NCBI RefSeq assembly: GCF_010993735.1
Contig: NZ_WQNI01000008.1
Span: forward strand, 62,001-126,000
DNA: 64,000 nt
Reading direction: 5' to 3'
From: Chelativorans alearensis
GTDB lineage: Bacteria > Pseudomonadota > Alphaproteobacteria > Rhizobiales > Rhizobiaceae
Below, piece by piece: positions 27,036 through 36,516 of this stretch. A program made the translations under genes and the position numbers. The stretch's first letter is position 1, and each line of letters opens with the position of its first letter. The notes below the pieces were generated by a model that was not told the DNA's origin, made no database searches, and worked only from the letters and a program-made list of their open reading frames with translations.

Positions 27036-28715
27036 ATGGCCGAGGTGAAGTCCGATATCGAAATCGCGCGCGCGGCGAGGAAGAAGCCGATCCAGGAGAT
27101 CGGCGAAAGGCTCGGTATCCCGCCCGAGCACCTTTTGCCCTATGGCCATGACAAGGCGAAGATCTCGGCCGAGTTCATCGCCGGGGCGCGGGGGAATGGC
27201 GACGGCAAGCTGATCCTCGTGACGGCGATCAACCCCACGCCTGCCGGCGAAGGCAAGACGACGACCACCGTCGGCCTCGGCGACGGCCTCAACCGCATCG
27301 GCAAGAAGACCGCCGTGTGCATCCGCGAAGCCTCTCTCGGCCCTTGCTTCGGCATGAAAGGGGGAGCTGCCGGCGGCGGCTATGCGCAGGTTGTACCCAT
27401 GGAGGACATGAACCTGCATTTCACCGGCGATTTCCACGCCATCACCTCGGCCCACAATCTTCTGTCCGCCCTCATCGACAACCACATTTACTGGGGCAAC
27501 GCGGAGAACATCGACACCCGCCGCGTCGCCTGGCGCCGCGTCATGGACATGAACGACCGGGCACTGCGCCAGATCGTCGTCTCGCTGGGTGGCGTCGCCA
27601 ACGGCTTTCCGCGCGAAACCGGCTTCGACATCACCGTCGCTTCGGAGGTGATGGCCATCCTGTGCCTTGCCACCGACTTGCATGATCTCGAAAAGCGGCT
27701 CGGCGACATCATCATCGGCTACCGCCGCGACAAGAGCCCGGTCTTCGCCCGCGATATCAAGGCGGACGGCGCAATGGCCGTGCTCCTGAAGGATGCGCTT
27801 CAGCCCAACCTCGTGCAAACGCTGGAGAACAATCCGGCCTTCGTCCACGGCGGGCCGTTCGCCAACATCGCGCATGGCTGCAACTCCGTCATGGCCACCA
27901 CGACGGCCTTGAAGCTGGCCGACTACGTGGTGACGGAGGCCGGCTTCGGCGCCGACCTCGGCGCGGAAAAATTCTTCGACATCAAGTGCCGCAAGGCCGG
28001 CCTCAAGCCCTCGGCCGCCGTCATCGTCGCCACCATACGGGCACTGAAGATGAACGGCGGGGTGAAGAAGGAGGAACTGGGCGCGGAGGATGTCGAGGCG
28101 GTGACGAAGGGCTGCGCCAATCTCGGCCGCCACATCGAGAACGTGAAGCAGTTCGGCGTGCCGGCCATCGTCGCCATCAACCATTTCCATACCGACACCG
28201 AGGCGGAGATCGCGGCGGTAAAGGCGTATGTGGCGGCTGAGGGCGAGGAGGCGGTGCTGTGCCGGCACTGGGCCGAGGGCTCCGCCGGCATCGAGGAACT
28301 GGCGCGCAAGGTGGTGGCGCTCGCCGAGGGCGGCACCTCGCAATTCGCCCCGCTCTACCGCGAGGACATGCCGCTCTTCGAGAAGATCGACACCATCGTC
28401 AAGCGCATCTATCGCGGCTCGGAGGCGATCGCCGACAAATCCGTGCGCGCCCAGCTCAAACAGTGGGAGGATCAGGGCTACGGCAACTTGCCCGTCTGCA
28501 TGGCGAAGACCCAGTACTCCTTCTCGACCGATCCCAACCTGCGCGGCGCGCCGACGGGGCATGTGGTGCCGGTGCGCGAGGTGCGGCTTTCAGCGGGCGC
28601 GGGCTTCATCGTCGCCATCTGCGGTGAGATCATGACCATGCCGGGCTTGCCCCGCACGCCATCGGCGGAGAAGATATTCCTTAACGAGCAAGGCTATATC
28701 GAAGGGCTGTTCTAG
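27036..28715 (+). CDS. fhs: formate-tetrahydrofolate ligase
   Basis: The 559-residue enzyme makes 10-formyl-tetrahydrofolate from formate, ATP and tetrahydrofolate, feeding purine synthesis and C1 metabolism. The ATP loop is [20 protein letters not shown] (about 67-86). Other family blocks are [40 protein letters not shown] and the C-terminal [20 protein letters not shown]. Length is normal. ATG 27036 follows CGAGGAGGAGACGC. The SDR and CoA-transferase genes follow in the same direction with short gaps. Confidence 0.95.
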   Translation: MAEVKSDIEIARAARKKPIQEIGERLGIPPEHLLPYGHDKAKISAEFIAGARGNGDGKLILVTAINPTPAGEGKTTTTVGLGDGLNRIGKKTAVCIREASLGPCFGMKGGAAGGGYAQVVPMEDMNLHFTGDFHAITSAHNLLSALIDNHIYWGNAENIDTRRVAWRRVMDMNDRALRQIVVSLGGVANGFPRETGFDITVASEVMAILCLATDLHDLEKRLGDIIIGYRRDKSPVFARDIKADGAMAVLLKDALQPNLVQTLENNPAFVHGGPFANIAHGCNSVMATTTALKLADYVVTEAGFGADLGAEKFFDIKCRKAGLKPSAAVIVATIRALKMNGGVKKEELGAEDVEAVTKGCANLGRHIENVKQFGVPAIVAINHFHTDTEAEIAAVKAYVAAEGEEAVLCRHWAEGSAGIEELARKVVALAEGGTSQFAPLYREDMPLFEKIDTIVKRIYRGSEAIADKSVRAQLKQWEDQGYGNLPVCMAKTQYSFSTDPNLRGAPTGHVVPVREVRLSAGAGFIVAICGEIMTMPGLPRTPSAEKIFLNEQGYIEGLF

Positions 28716-28744
28716 GGACAGCCGCAATCCAAGGGAGGCAATTC

Positions 28745-29506
28745 ATGAATCCATCCGGCATCACCGCGCTCGTCACGGGCGGCGGTTCGGGCCTTGGCGA
28801 GGCGACGGCCAGGGCGCTGGCGGAAAGAGGCGCCAAGGTGGCGCTTGCCGATGTCGGCATGGAACAGGCGGAAAAGGTGGCCGGAGAGATCGGCGGGTTG
28901 GCGGTCAAATGCGACGTGACGAGTGCGGAGGACGGCGAGGCGGCGATTGCCGCGGTCACGGAGAAGCTCGGCAGCCCGCGCATCCTGGTCAACTGCGCCG
29001 GCATTGCCGTCGCCATGAAGACGGTGGGCAAGGAGGGACCGCATCCGCTCGACCTCTACCGCAGAGTGATCGAGGTCAACCTTATCGGTTCCTTCAACAT
29101 GATCCGCCTCTTCGCCGCTCAGGCGCAGGAGCTTGAGCCCCTCGCGGGCGACGAGCGCGGCGTGATCGTCAACACGGCGTCCGTCGCCGCCTTTGACGGG
29201 CAGATCGGCCAGGCCGCCTATTCGGCCTCGAAGGGCGGCATCGTCGGCATGACGCTGCCTGTCGCGCGCGACCTCGCCCGCGCAGGCATCCGCGTGTGCA
29301 CCATCGCGCCCGGCATCTTCAAGACGCCGATGCTGGCCGGTCTGCCGGAAGACGCGCAGGCATCGCTCGGGCAGCAGGTGCCCTTCCCGCCACGGCTGGG
29401 CGAGCCTTCCGAATATGCAGCGCTTGCCTGCCACATCGTGGAGAACCAGATGCTGAACGGCGAGACGATCAGGCTCGACGGCGCCATACGGATGGCGCCG
29501 CGATAG
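28745..29506 (+). CDS. SDR family oxidoreductase, 3-hydroxyacyl-CoA dehydrogenase type
   Basis: The 253-residue NAD(P)-dependent dehydrogenase has the cofactor loop [20 protein letters not shown] (about 11-30), an acidic residue after strand 2 (LADVG) that indicates NAD, the NCAGIA motif, catalytic NTASVAA and the YSASKGG active site. It is similar to type II 3-hydroxyacyl-CoA dehydrogenases (HSD17B10 group), used in branched-chain acyl-CoA oxidation. GGGAGGCAATTC lies before ATG 28745. The next gene, a CoA-transferase/racemase of the AMACR group, begins one base after its stop, which supports a joint role in acyl-CoA breakdown. Confidence 0.85.
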   Translation: MNPSGITALVTGGGSGLGEATARALAERGAKVALADVGMEQAEKVAGEIGGLAVKCDVTSAEDGEAAIAAVTEKLGSPRILVNCAGIAVAMKTVGKEGPHPLDLYRRVIEVNLIGSFNMIRLFAAQAQELEPLAGDERGVIVNTASVAAFDGQIGQAAYSASKGGIVGMTLPVARDLARAGIRVCTIAPGIFKTPMLAGLPEDAQASLGQQVPFPPRLGEPSEYAALACHIVENQMLNGETIRLDGAIRMAPR

Positions 29507-29507
29507 G

Positions 29508-30665
29508 ATGGGCAGCGCCGGCGGAAGCGGCCCCCTTTCCGGCCTGACGGTTATCGAGATGGCGGGGCTTGGGCCGGTGCCGCTGGCCGGCCTGATGCTG
29601 GCGGAGATGGGCGCGGACGTGCTGCGCGTCGAGCGCAAGAACGCCGGCCGCGCCTTCCTCGACGCGCCGCGCGAATACGATCTCGAACGCCATGGCCGGA
29701 AGTTCCTGAAGCTCGATCTCAAAAGCCCGGAGGGCTGCGCGCTGCTGCTGCGGCTCGTGGTGGGTGTGGACGTGCTTCTGGAGGGGTTTCGCCCGGGCGT
29801 TATGGAACGGCTGGGAGCCGGGCCGGAGGTGGCGCTGAAGCGCAATCCACGGCTCGTCTACGGCCGCATGACCGGCTTCGGCCAGGATGGGCCGCTCAGC
29901 GCCCGCGCTGGCCACGACCTCACCTACCTCGCCTGGTCGGGCGTCCTTTCGATGATCGGGCCGAAGGGCGGCAAGCCCCTGCCGCCGCTCAACCTTGTCG
30001 GCGACTATGGCGGCGGCACCATGTTTCTCCTTACTGGTGTGCTGGCCGCCCTTTTCGAGCGGGAACGCTCGGGCAAGGGGCAGGTGGTGGACGCGGCAAT
30101 GGTCGACGGGGCGTCGATGCTGTCAGCGCCCTTCTTCGGCTTCATGGCGGCGGGGTTCTGGCACGAAGGGCGCGGCCAGAACCTGCTCGACGGCGGCGCG
30201 CCGTTCTACGATACCTACGAGACGGCGGATGGCGGCCATGTCGCCGTCGCCTGCCTGGAGCCGCAGTTCTTTGCCGAATTCGCACGGCTCCTGCCGCTGG
30301 AGGGGCGGTTTGTCGAGGGGCAGTACGACCGCGCGCTGTGGCCGGAGATGCGGGCGGCCATCGCGGCGCGCTTCCGCGAGAAAAGCCGCGACGCGTGGGC
30401 GGCGCTGTTCGAGGCGACGGATGCATGCGTGGCGCCGGTGCTCTCACTGAGAGAGGCGACGGAGCATCCGTACAACCGCGCCCGGGCGGTGCATCAGACG
30501 CGGGACGGCTTCACCCGCCCTGCCCCGACGCCACGCTTCGCACGCACGCATTCGCAGCGGGCGGGACCGGCGGAGCCCGCCGTGTCGCTTTCTCGTTTCG
30601 GCATTTCCGACGAGGAGCGGAAAACCCTTGAAGCGGCAGGCGTTATCGGAGAAGGCTCCGTCTAG
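29508..30665 (+). CDS. CaiB/BaiF-family CoA-transferase or alpha-methylacyl-CoA racemase
   Basis: The 385-residue protein has the family III CoA-transferase fold. The start SGLTVIEMAGLGPVPLAGLM with EMGADVLRVER is the CoA-binding strand. The His and Asp used by alpha-methylacyl-CoA racemase are visible in ARAGHDLTYLAWSG and NLVGDYGGG, which supports racemase over transferase. A late Glu in a VSLREATEHP segment is also typical. The gene is coupled to the SDR gene (1-bp gap) and would interconvert 2-methyl-branched acyl-CoA stereoisomers before oxidation. Substrate range is inference. Confidence 0.8.
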   Translation: MGSAGGSGPLSGLTVIEMAGLGPVPLAGLMLAEMGADVLRVERKNAGRAFLDAPREYDLERHGRKFLKLDLKSPEGCALLLRLVVGVDVLLEGFRPGVMERLGAGPEVALKRNPRLVYGRMTGFGQDGPLSARAGHDLTYLAWSGVLSMIGPKGGKPLPPLNLVGDYGGGTMFLLTGVLAALFERERSGKGQVVDAAMVDGASMLSAPFFGFMAAGFWHEGRGQNLLDGGAPFYDTYETADGGHVAVACLEPQFFAEFARLLPLEGRFVEGQYDRALWPEMRAAIAARFREKSRDAWAALFEATDACVAPVLSLREATEHPYNRARAVHQTRDGFTRPAPTPRFARTHSQRAGPAEPAVSLSRFGISDEERKTLEAAGVIGEGSV

Positions 30666-30679
30666 AAGGAGCACGGGCT

Positions 30680-31429
30680 ATGGCGAAGGCCGATCCATTT
30701 CTTGAAACGGACGCGGAGGCGATCCGGCTGGCGAAGACGCTTCTGCGCACCGCCCGCTTCGGCGCGCTGGCCACGCTCGACGCGGACGGCGCGCCACTGG
30801 CAACGCGGGTGGCGGTTGCGACCGATATGGACGGGGCGCCGCTGATCCTCGTCTCCGCGCTGTCGGCCCACACGGCGGCACTTGCGGCGGACCCGCGCTG
30901 TTCGCTGTTGGTTGGCGAGCCCGGCAAGGGCGACCCGCTCGCCCACCCGCGCCTGACGCTGAAGGCGCGGGCGGAGAGGCTGGAGCGCGGCACGATCGGT
31001 GCGGCACATGCGGAGCGGCGGTATCTCAACCGACATCCGAAGGCGAAGCTGTATGCCGGCTTCGCGGATTTCTCCTTCTTCCGGCTGGAGCCGGAGGGCG
31101 GGCTCCTCAACGGCGGCTTCGCCCGCGCCTACAAGCTGAAGCGCGAGGAGCTTCTGGCCGAGGGCACCGTCTCGGCCGCGCTTCTGGAGATCGAGCAAAG
31201 GGCCGTCGAGCACATGAACGAGGACCACGCGGACGCGGTGGAGAACTACGCGACGGCGTTCGCCGGCGCCGAGGCGGGGAACTGGGTGCTGACGGGCATC
31301 GACCCGGAAGGCATTGACCTTGCCAAGGGCGACGAAGCGCGGCGCGTCTTCTTCGACGCCCCCCTGAAGGACGCCTCCGAGATGCGGCCGGTGCTGGTTG
31401 CGATGGCGAAGAAGGCGCGTGGCGGCTGA
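30680..31429 (+). CDS. HugZ-like pyridoxamine-phosphate-oxidase fold protein with DUF2470 domain
   Basis: The 249-residue protein has an N-terminal FMN-binding split-barrel (LLRTARFGALATLDADGAPL, then ILVSALSAHTAALAADPRCS) and a C-terminal DUF2470 domain (VEHMNEDHADAVENYATAFA, with ILVSAL-like core absent). The combination is found in HugZ/HutZ haem-degrading proteins and in plant homologues. The HugZ haem ligand His cannot be identified with confidence, so haem oxygenase activity is unproven. AGAAGGAGCACGGGCT precedes ATG 30680. It sits 14 bp after the racemase gene and 4 bp before the methyltransferase, so it is part of the same transcript. Confidence 0.75.
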   Translation: MAKADPFLETDAEAIRLAKTLLRTARFGALATLDADGAPLATRVAVATDMDGAPLILVSALSAHTAALAADPRCSLLVGEPGKGDPLAHPRLTLKARAERLERGTIGAAHAERRYLNRHPKAKLYAGFADFSFFRLEPEGGLLNGGFARAYKLKREELLAEGTVSAALLEIEQRAVEHMNEDHADAVENYATAFAGAEAGNWVLTGIDPEGIDLAKGDEARRVFFDAPLKDASEMRPVLVAMAKKARGG

Positions 31430-31433
31430 GGCC

Positions 31434-32243
31434 ATGTCCCGCGAGCTCATCCCCATAGACGACCCGCAAGACCCGCGGATTTCCGCCTACCGCGATATCC
31501 GCGAGCGCGATCTCGTCGGCCGCGAGCGCCGGTTCATCGCCGAGGGCAAGGTGGTGCTGAACGTGCTCTTCTCCACCGCCCGCTTCAAAGCCGAGTCCGT
31601 GCTTCTGCGCGAGAACCGGGTGGCCGGGATGGGCGAACTCATCGACCGCGTGCCGCAGGACGTGCCGGTCTACGTGGCGGGTGGTGCGGTGATGGACGCC
31701 ATTGCCGGCTTTCCCATGCATCGCGGTGTGTTGGCCATCGGCAAACGCGGAGAGGAAGCGAGTGCGGAAGCGCTTATCGCCCGCCTGCCGGAGCGGGCAC
31801 TGGTCGTGGCGCTTTCGGGCATCGCCAACCACGACAACATGGGCGCGATCCTCCGCAACGCGGCTGCCTTCGGCGCCGACGCTGTGCTGATGGACGCCGA
31901 CTGCTGCGACCCGCTCTACCGCAAGGCGATCCGCGTTTCGGTGGGTGCCGCGCTCAAGGTGCCCTTTGCGCGGGGCGACAGCGCTGAGGCGCTTGTCGAA
32001 GCACTCTCGGAGCACGATTTCGAGGTTCTCGCTTTAAGCCCCGGGGGGACCAGGGAGATAGACGCCGTGAAGCGGGCACCGCGCACCGCCCTCCTGCTTG
32101 GCGCGGAAGGGCCGGGACTGCCGGCAACGCTGCTCGACCGCGTGCCCTCGGTGCGCATCAGCATGCGCGAAGACTTCGACAGCCTGAACGTGGCCGCCGT
32201 ATCGGCCATCGCGCTGCACCGGCTTTGGCGGGAAGAGGCGTAG
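31434..32243 (+). CDS. SpoU/TrmH-family RNA 2'-O-methyltransferase
   Basis: The 269-residue SPOUT methyltransferase uses S-adenosylmethionine to methylate a ribose 2'-OH in RNA. The three SpoU motifs are SGIANHDNMGAILRNAAAFG (motif 1), LLLGAEGPGLP (motif 2) and ISMREDFDSLNVAAVSAI (motif 3). The N-terminal part GRERRFIAEGKVVLNVLF is the substrate-binding extension typical of TrmH/RlmB-like enzymes. The RNA target cannot be told from sequence. ATG 31434 lies 4 bp after the previous stop. A mosaic palindromic repeat begins 5 bp after its stop codon. Confidence 0.85.
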   Translation: MSRELIPIDDPQDPRISAYRDIRERDLVGRERRFIAEGKVVLNVLFSTARFKAESVLLRENRVAGMGELIDRVPQDVPVYVAGGAVMDAIAGFPMHRGVLAIGKRGEEASAEALIARLPERALVVALSGIANHDNMGAILRNAAAFGADAVLMDADCCDPLYRKAIRVSVGAALKVPFARGDSAEALVEALSEHDFEVLALSPGGTREIDAVKRAPRTALLLGAEGPGLPATLLDRVPSVRISMREDFDSLNVAAVSAIALHRLWREEA

Positions 32244-32248
32244 AACCT

Positions 32249-32349
32249 GGACCATTCATCGTTTCATAGACTCGATGAAATGGTCTAACTCGTTGTTTGT
32301 CGCAACTCCGGACGGAAAACCGGTTTCCACTTTTCCTGGAACTGCTTTA
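32249..32349. repeat. mosaic palindromic intergenic repeat, copy 2
   Basis: It is like 1286-1389: inverted arms GGACCATTCATCG and CGATGAAATGGTC with one base gap, then the same conserved tail (TTGTCGCAACTCCG, ACGGAAAACCGGTTTCCA). Its last bases GCTTTA provide the TAA stop codon of the minus-strand coiled-coil gene (32347-32349), as copy 1 does for the acetyltransferase. Confidence 0.85.
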
Positions 32350-33558
32350 CTCCGCCGGCGCCGAGCCCTCGCGGAGGGTGCGGACGCGATCGGCCAAGCT
32401 TGGCGGGCGAATCTCGTCGGCGGGTGGGGCCGGCGGCGGCTCCGAAAGCGCCTTTTCGATGGGCGAGCCGGGGCCTTCGAGGGCGGCGGCCATATTCACC
32501 ACTTCCGCCGCCAAGCCGGAAATCTGCTCGCGCAGGGCGTCGTCGCCCGGCCCTTCTTCTGCAGCGGCGATCGCCGCTCGCAGCTTCTTGTTCTCTCGCA
32601 TCAAGGCGGCAAGCCGCGACTGCAGCCGTTCCACCTCCGATTTCCTGGCTGTAGACATCTCACCTCCTTCCCCGCCTTCCTGAGCCAGTAGGGTCGAGAG
32701 TTGCAGTGAAAGATCAGCCACCTGCATCTCCAGCCGCGCCTTTGCCTCTTCCGCGTCAACGATCGGACTCGAACCGCTGTCGCCGCCGGCGGCTTCCCTG
32801 ATCTTGCGCTTCAGGCGCGCGATCTCCTTTTCCTGCCGCTCCAGCCGTTCGTCGCGCGTCGACAGGTCGGTCATCATACGCTCGAGCTTGTGCTCCAGTT
32901 CCCCGGAACGCTTGCGCGCGACGTTCAGGGCCTCCTCCACCTTGGTCTTCTCGGAGGTAGCCGCACGTCTTGCCCGGTCGGCCTCCTTGGCCTCGTTGCG
33001 CAAGCGCGTGATCGTGTCATTGAGCCGCTCGATGTCGGCTTCGCGCGCCACCAGCTCGACCTGATGGCTGCTGGCGATAAGGCTCGACTCCTCGTAGAGG
33101 CGCGAAAGCTCCTCGACCTCCGCCTTCCGCTCGGCCAGGCTCGTCTCGGCCGCCGGCAGCTTCACCGACAATGCCTTCAGCTCCGCCTCACGCTCGGAAA
33201 GCTGCCTGGCGATATCGTCGTGCCGCGCCTGCACGGCGGCCAGGGCCTCCTCGCGCGCGGCGCACTCTTCGCCAAGCCGCCTCGCTTCTTCGCGCTGGGC
33301 GTTGATCTCCACCAGATCCTGGGCGGCCTTTTTCTTGATGGCTTCCGCCTTCATCTCCAGCCGCCGCGTCGTCATGGCATACTCGGCCCTGACGGCGTCG
33401 ATCTCGGCTTGCAGCTCCTCGCGCGACAGCGGCATCGAGGCTTCGATACGCTTGCGCGTGAGCACGCCCGCACGCCGCCATAGCGCCGGAGCCACCGCTA
33501 GAGCCAGCGCGGCAGCAGCGAGGAAACCGAGAATGAATGACAGAACGGTCTGAATCAC
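32347..33558 (-). CDS. membrane-anchored coiled-coil protein
   Basis: The 403-residue protein has one N-terminal transmembrane helix (TVLSFILGFLAAAALALAVA, about 4-23), then a nearly continuous coiled coil from about 45 to 320, rich in Glu, Arg, Ala and Lys with heptad-like spacing (for example REELQAEIDAVRAEYAMTTR). The C-terminal tail is proline-rich (PPPAPPADEIRPPS). It is not a known family to me; the architecture fits an inner-membrane scaffold or a spacer. The last residues overlap the palindromic repeat, which supplies the stop codon, so the tail may have been changed by that insertion. Confidence 0.65.
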   Translation of the reverse strand: MIQTVLSFILGFLAAAALALAVAPALWRRAGVLTRKRIEASMPLSREELQAEIDAVRAEYAMTTRRLEMKAEAIKKKAAQDLVEINAQREEARRLGEECAAREEALAAVQARHDDIARQLSEREAELKALSVKLPAAETSLAERKAEVEELSRLYEESSLIASSHQVELVAREADIERLNDTITRLRNEAKEADRARRAATSEKTKVEEALNVARKRSGELEHKLERMMTDLSTRDERLERQEKEIARLKRKIREAAGGDSGSSPIVDAEEAKARLEMQVADLSLQLSTLLAQEGGEGGEMSTARKSEVERLQSRLAALMRENKKLRAAIAAAEEGPGDDALREQISGLAAEVVNMAAALEGPGSPIEKALSEPPPAPPADEIRPPSLADRVRTLREGSAPAE

Positions 33559-33658
33559 AGGGCATATCCGTCGGCGATTGTCGGCCGCTACTGTGCCACG
33601 GCGGGCAGAGGCAAATCCAGTGCCCCGACGGATTTGCCGGTTTGCCCGCCAGTCCGCC

Positions 33659-34246
33659 TCAGAAAGGATTCCAAGTCGGCCGTTGGGTCATCTTCAAATA
33701 ACCGAGATTGACGCCCAACCGGGCGCCGACGCCGGTGCGGATCGGCACGATGAGCACGGGGCCGTTCTTGAGCACGTTGAAACCCAGGCCGGCGACGAGA
33801 TAGGCGGAGCCGGCAACGCCCGCATAGCGCCGATAGAGCTCGCCCACGTCGTTGAGATTGTAGACCAGAACCATGACACGCGAGCCCTGGCCGCCGAAGT
33901 CCCAGCCGATGGACGGTCCCTGCCAATAGGTCGGGTGATCGCCGGCATTCTTGGTGTAGAGCGTGCCCTCGCCGTAGGTGAGGCCGCCGATGAGGGCGCC
34001 AGATCCCTCCTCGCCCAGCACGTAGCCGTTAGGCAGCCCGTAGGTGGAAAAGACCTTTTCCACCACCGTCGCCAGGCCACCCGTGGTGGTGCCGAAGAAA
34101 TTGCTTCCGGCGTCGATGATCTCGTCCATCGTATAGCCGTTCTGGGCGTGAGCGGAGGGCGCGGACAAGAGGATCGCCGCGCCCAGCATCGCCAGCGCCA
34201 CGACGGCAAGGCGCGCCTTGGCGCGGCTAAAGAGGCTGGTTAGCAT
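33659..34246 (-). CDS. eipA: EipA-like periplasmic protein (DUF1134)
   Basis: The 195-residue protein has a signal peptide (ending SAPSAHA, about residue 34) and a DUF1134 domain: TMDEIIDAGSNFFGTTTGGL, EKVFSTYGLPNGYVLGEEGS, then GWDFGGQGSRVMVLVYNLND and NVLKNGPVLIVPIRTGVGAR. In Brucella, EipA is periplasmic and supports envelope integrity and virulence. From memory, the Brucella gene also lies next to chpT and ctrA, and that synteny is seen here. ATG 34246 has GGAGATG upstream; ATGs at 34255 and 34261 are alternatives. It is divergent from chpT. Confidence 0.85.
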   Translation of the reverse strand: MLTSLFSRAKARLAVVALAMLGAAILLSAPSAHAQNGYTMDEIIDAGSNFFGTTTGGLATVVEKVFSTYGLPNGYVLGEEGSGALIGGLTYGEGTLYTKNAGDHPTYWQGPSIGWDFGGQGSRVMVLVYNLNDVGELYRRYAGVAGSAYLVAGLGFNVLKNGPVLIVPIRTGVGARLGVNLGYLKMTQRPTWNPF

Positions 34247-34592
34247 CGGTTTCATCTCCATTGCGAAGCGACAGCAGCTCGAGGTCCGTGCGGCTTGGCT
34301 GCCTCTTACGAAAATTGGAAGATAATCCGTAATCCTTTTTCAACCATTAAGCTGACGCCAAAAATCGGCACCGCCATGGTACGTTTAAAGGGGGTATTGC
34401 CGCGCTGGATATAGCTGCGCTTTGTTGCCGGCCAGCCCGCGATGTGTAACGACAGTTGCGTTTGTCGATATGGCGATTCGCAGGCTTGGGGCCGGTTTCG
34501 CGCGCTTGTGGTCTACCCCGAACAGATGGGTACCCATCTGTCAGGATCGCACCACCAGGGATTGGGAAATTTTGACTGGGAACGGTTCAAAG
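34247..34592. other. divergent regulatory region eipA/chpT
   Basis: 346 bp between two divergent genes. It holds AACCATTAAG near 34343, a partial CtrA-type half-site, an AT-rich stretch around 34310-34345, and the perfect 20-bp palindrome at 34522-34541 near chpT. No small gene is supported. Confidence 0.5.
34522..34559. repeat. palindromic upstream element, copy 2 (perfect 20-bp palindrome)
   Basis: ACAGATGGGTACCCATCTGT (34522-34541) is a perfect palindrome, followed by ATCGCACCACCAGG. It ends 51 bp before the chpT start. A second, imperfect copy with the same downstream motif lies at 25474-25513. A dimeric regulator's operator or a short repeat are both possible. Confidence 0.65.
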
Positions 34593-35222
34593 ATGAATGA
34601 CATTCTCTCGCTGAGTGCAACCGATCTGGCTGCGTTGCTATGCAGCCGCGTGTGCCACGACATCATCTCGCCGGTGGGGGCGATCAGCAACGGCCTGGAG
34701 CTTCTGGACGAAGGGGGCGCGGACGAGGATGCGATGCAGCTCATCCGTACCAGCGCCAGGAATGCCTCTGCGCGCCTGCAGTTCGCCCGCATCGCCTTCG
34801 GCGCGGCAGGTTCGGCGGGCATGCAGATCGACACCGGCGATGCGCAGACCGTCGCCATGGCTTTCATCCACAATGAAAAGCCGGAGCTGGAATGGATCGG
34901 CGGACGGGCGCTGTTGCCCAAGAACAAGGTGAAGCTGCTTCTGAACCTGGTCCTGGTGGCCAACACGGCCATTCCGCGCGGCGGCAAGCTGACGGTGCGG
35001 CTCGAGGATGTCGAGACGGCGCCGAAGTTCACGGTCGCCGCACACGGGCCCATGATGCGTGTACCGCCGAAATTCCTCGAACTGCATTCGGCCCAGCCGC
35101 CCGAGGAACCAATCGACGCGCACAGCGTGCAGTACTACTATACGCTGCTGCTTGCCCGCGAGACCGGCATGAGCGTCTCCATCCATGCTTCCGCCGAAGA
35201 GATCGTGCTGACGGCAAATTAG
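34593..35222 (+). CDS. chpT: ChpT-like histidine phosphotransferase
   Basis: The 209-residue protein passes phosphate from the hybrid kinase CckA to CtrA and CpdR. It has the pseudo-histidine-kinase dimerisation helix with the phosphorylated His in RVCHDIISPVGAISNGLELL (His 22), then a degenerate ATP-domain lacking the N, G1 and G2 boxes, as expected for ChpT. ATG 34593 follows GGAACGGTTCAAAG; the open frame extends upstream to 34422 but without a ribosome site. Located beside eipA and, after one response regulator gene, ctrA. The palindrome just upstream may be a regulatory site. Confidence 0.9.
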   Translation: MNDILSLSATDLAALLCSRVCHDIISPVGAISNGLELLDEGGADEDAMQLIRTSARNASARLQFARIAFGAAGSAGMQIDTGDAQTVAMAFIHNEKPELEWIGGRALLPKNKVKLLLNLVLVANTAIPRGGKLTVRLEDVETAPKFTVAAHGPMMRVPPKFLELHSAQPPEEPIDAHSVQYYYTLLLARETGMSVSIHASAEEIVLTAN

Positions 35223-35321
35223 CGAACAATTTACCAAGCCCGTTTGCGACGAATTTACCAGGCTTCGTTACCATACGCTCCCGGGGGTTGCGGCCACGGC
35301 CGGTTTGAAGGGAACGGAAGG

Positions 35322-35690
35322 ATGAAGCGCTGTTTGATCGTCGACGACTCGAGCGTGATCCGCAGGGTCGCCAAGCGCATTCTTGCCGGCCCCGATATGC
35401 TGGTCGGGGAAGCCGCCACCGCCCACGAGGCTATCGACATCTGCCGGCATGAGATGCCGGAGATCATGATCGTTGACGGCCTTTTGCCCGACATGGATTC
35501 GGCCGACCTCATCCGGCGGCTTGTGGCGCTCGATCCCGGGGCCAAGCCGCACATCGTATTGTGCATCAGCCAGTTCGACGTCGGCCGCATCATGCGCGCC
35601 AAGCGGGCCGGCGCCAGGGGGTTCATCCTGAAACCCTTCACCCGCGCCCAGCTTCTGGAAAGTTTTCGCGAGTTCGACGTGGCGGCATAG
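35322..35690 (+). CDS. single-domain response regulator (CheY-like)
   Basis: The 122-residue receiver domain has no output domain. The acidic pair is IVDDSS (Asp 8, 9), the phosphorylation site MIVDGLLPDMD (Asp 52), and the switch Lys in FILKPFT (Lys 104). The usual switch Thr/Ser is shifted in LCISQFD. It lies 99 bp after chpT and is convergent with ctrA over a shared terminator. Similar single-domain regulators can be phosphate sinks or adaptors; CpdR is one such in this pathway but this protein does not carry a recognisable CpdR tail. ATG 35322 follows GGAACGGAAGG. Confidence 0.8.
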   Translation: MKRCLIVDDSSVIRRVAKRILAGPDMLVGEAATAHEAIDICRHEMPEIMIVDGLLPDMDSADLIRRLVALDPGAKPHIVLCISQFDVGRIMRAKRAGARGFILKPFTRAQLLESFREFDVAA

Positions 35691-35777
35691 GGCGCTGCGT
35701 GTTACCGGGGTCCGGCTCGAATGCCGCCCTTCGTGCCTCCTCAATTCTGTGTCCTGTCGAAGGCCGGCCAATAAAAA

Positions 35778-35799
35778 ACCCGGCCTAAGCCGGGTCTTT
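35778..35799. terminator. bidirectional intrinsic terminator between response regulator and ctrA
   Basis: ACCCGGC (35778-35784), loop CTAA, GCCGGGT (35789-35795): a perfect 7-bp stem. CTTTT follows on the + strand and a run of six T on the minus strand (A-run at 35773-35778), so it can end both convergent transcripts. Confidence 0.85.
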
Positions 35800-35820
35800 T
35801 CGGGGAACGCGCATCGCCGA

Positions 35821-36516
35821 TCAGGCGCTTTCGCGGATTTCCTCGGGCTCGCGCAGCACATAGCCGCGGCCCCACACGGTCTCGATGTAGTTCTGGCCGC
35901 CGGATGCGGTGTCGAGCTTCTTGCGCAGCTTGCAGATGAAGACGTCGATAATCTTCAATTCCGGCTCGTCCATGCCGCCATATAGATGGTTGAGGAACAT
36001 TTCCTTGGTCAGTGTAGTGCCCTTCCGCAAGGAAAGCAGCTCCAGCATCTGGTATTCCTTGCCCGTCAGATGTACGCGCTGGCCGGCGACCTCGACGGTC
36101 TTGGCGTCCAGGTTCACCACAAGGTCTCCGGTGGTGATGATCGACTGGGCGTGTCCCTTGGAGCGGCGCACGATAGCGTGGATGCGGGCAACCAGCTCGT
36201 CCTTATGGAACGGCTTGGTCATGTAATCGTCGGCACCAAAGCCGAGCCCCCTTACCTTGTCCTCGATGCCGGCCATGCCCGACAGGATGAGGATCGGCGT
36301 CTTGACCTTGGAAAGGCGCAGCGTCCTGAGCACCTCGTAACCCGACATGTCGGGCAGATTGAGGTCGAGAAGGATTATGTCGTAGTCGTAAAGCTTGCCG
36401 AGATCGACGCCCTCCTCGCCGAGGTCGGTCGTATAGACGTTGAAGCTTTCCGATTTCAGCATCAATTCGATGCTTTGTGCGGTCGCACTATCGTCTTCAA
36501 TCAGCAGAACGCGCAT
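35821..36516 (-). CDS. ctrA: cell cycle response regulator CtrA
   Basis: The 231-residue OmpR-type regulator has a receiver domain (EDDSATA; phosphorylated Asp 51 in [15 protein letters not shown]; switch Lys in [11 protein letters not shown]) and a C-terminal winged helix ([59 protein letters not shown]). These match CtrA of Caulobacter and Brucella very closely. CtrA binds TTAA-N7-TTAA sites and controls division, DNA replication and motility. The extreme C-terminus (EEIRESA) lacks the AA degradation tag of Caulobacter but still ends in Ala. ATG 36516 begins [14 protein letters not shown] sites upstream suggest methylation control by CcrM. Confidence 0.95.
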   Translation of the reverse strand: MRVLLIEDDSATAQSIELMLKSESFNVYTTDLGEEGVDLGKLYDYDIILLDLNLPDMSGYEVLRTLRLSKVKTPILILSGMAGIEDKVRGLGFGADDYMTKPFHKDELVARIHAIVRRSKGHAQSIITTGDLVVNLDAKTVEVAGQRVHLTGKEYQMLELLSLRKGTTLTKEMFLNHLYGGMDEPELKIIDVFICKLRKKLDTASGGQNYIETVWGRGYVLREPEEIRESA

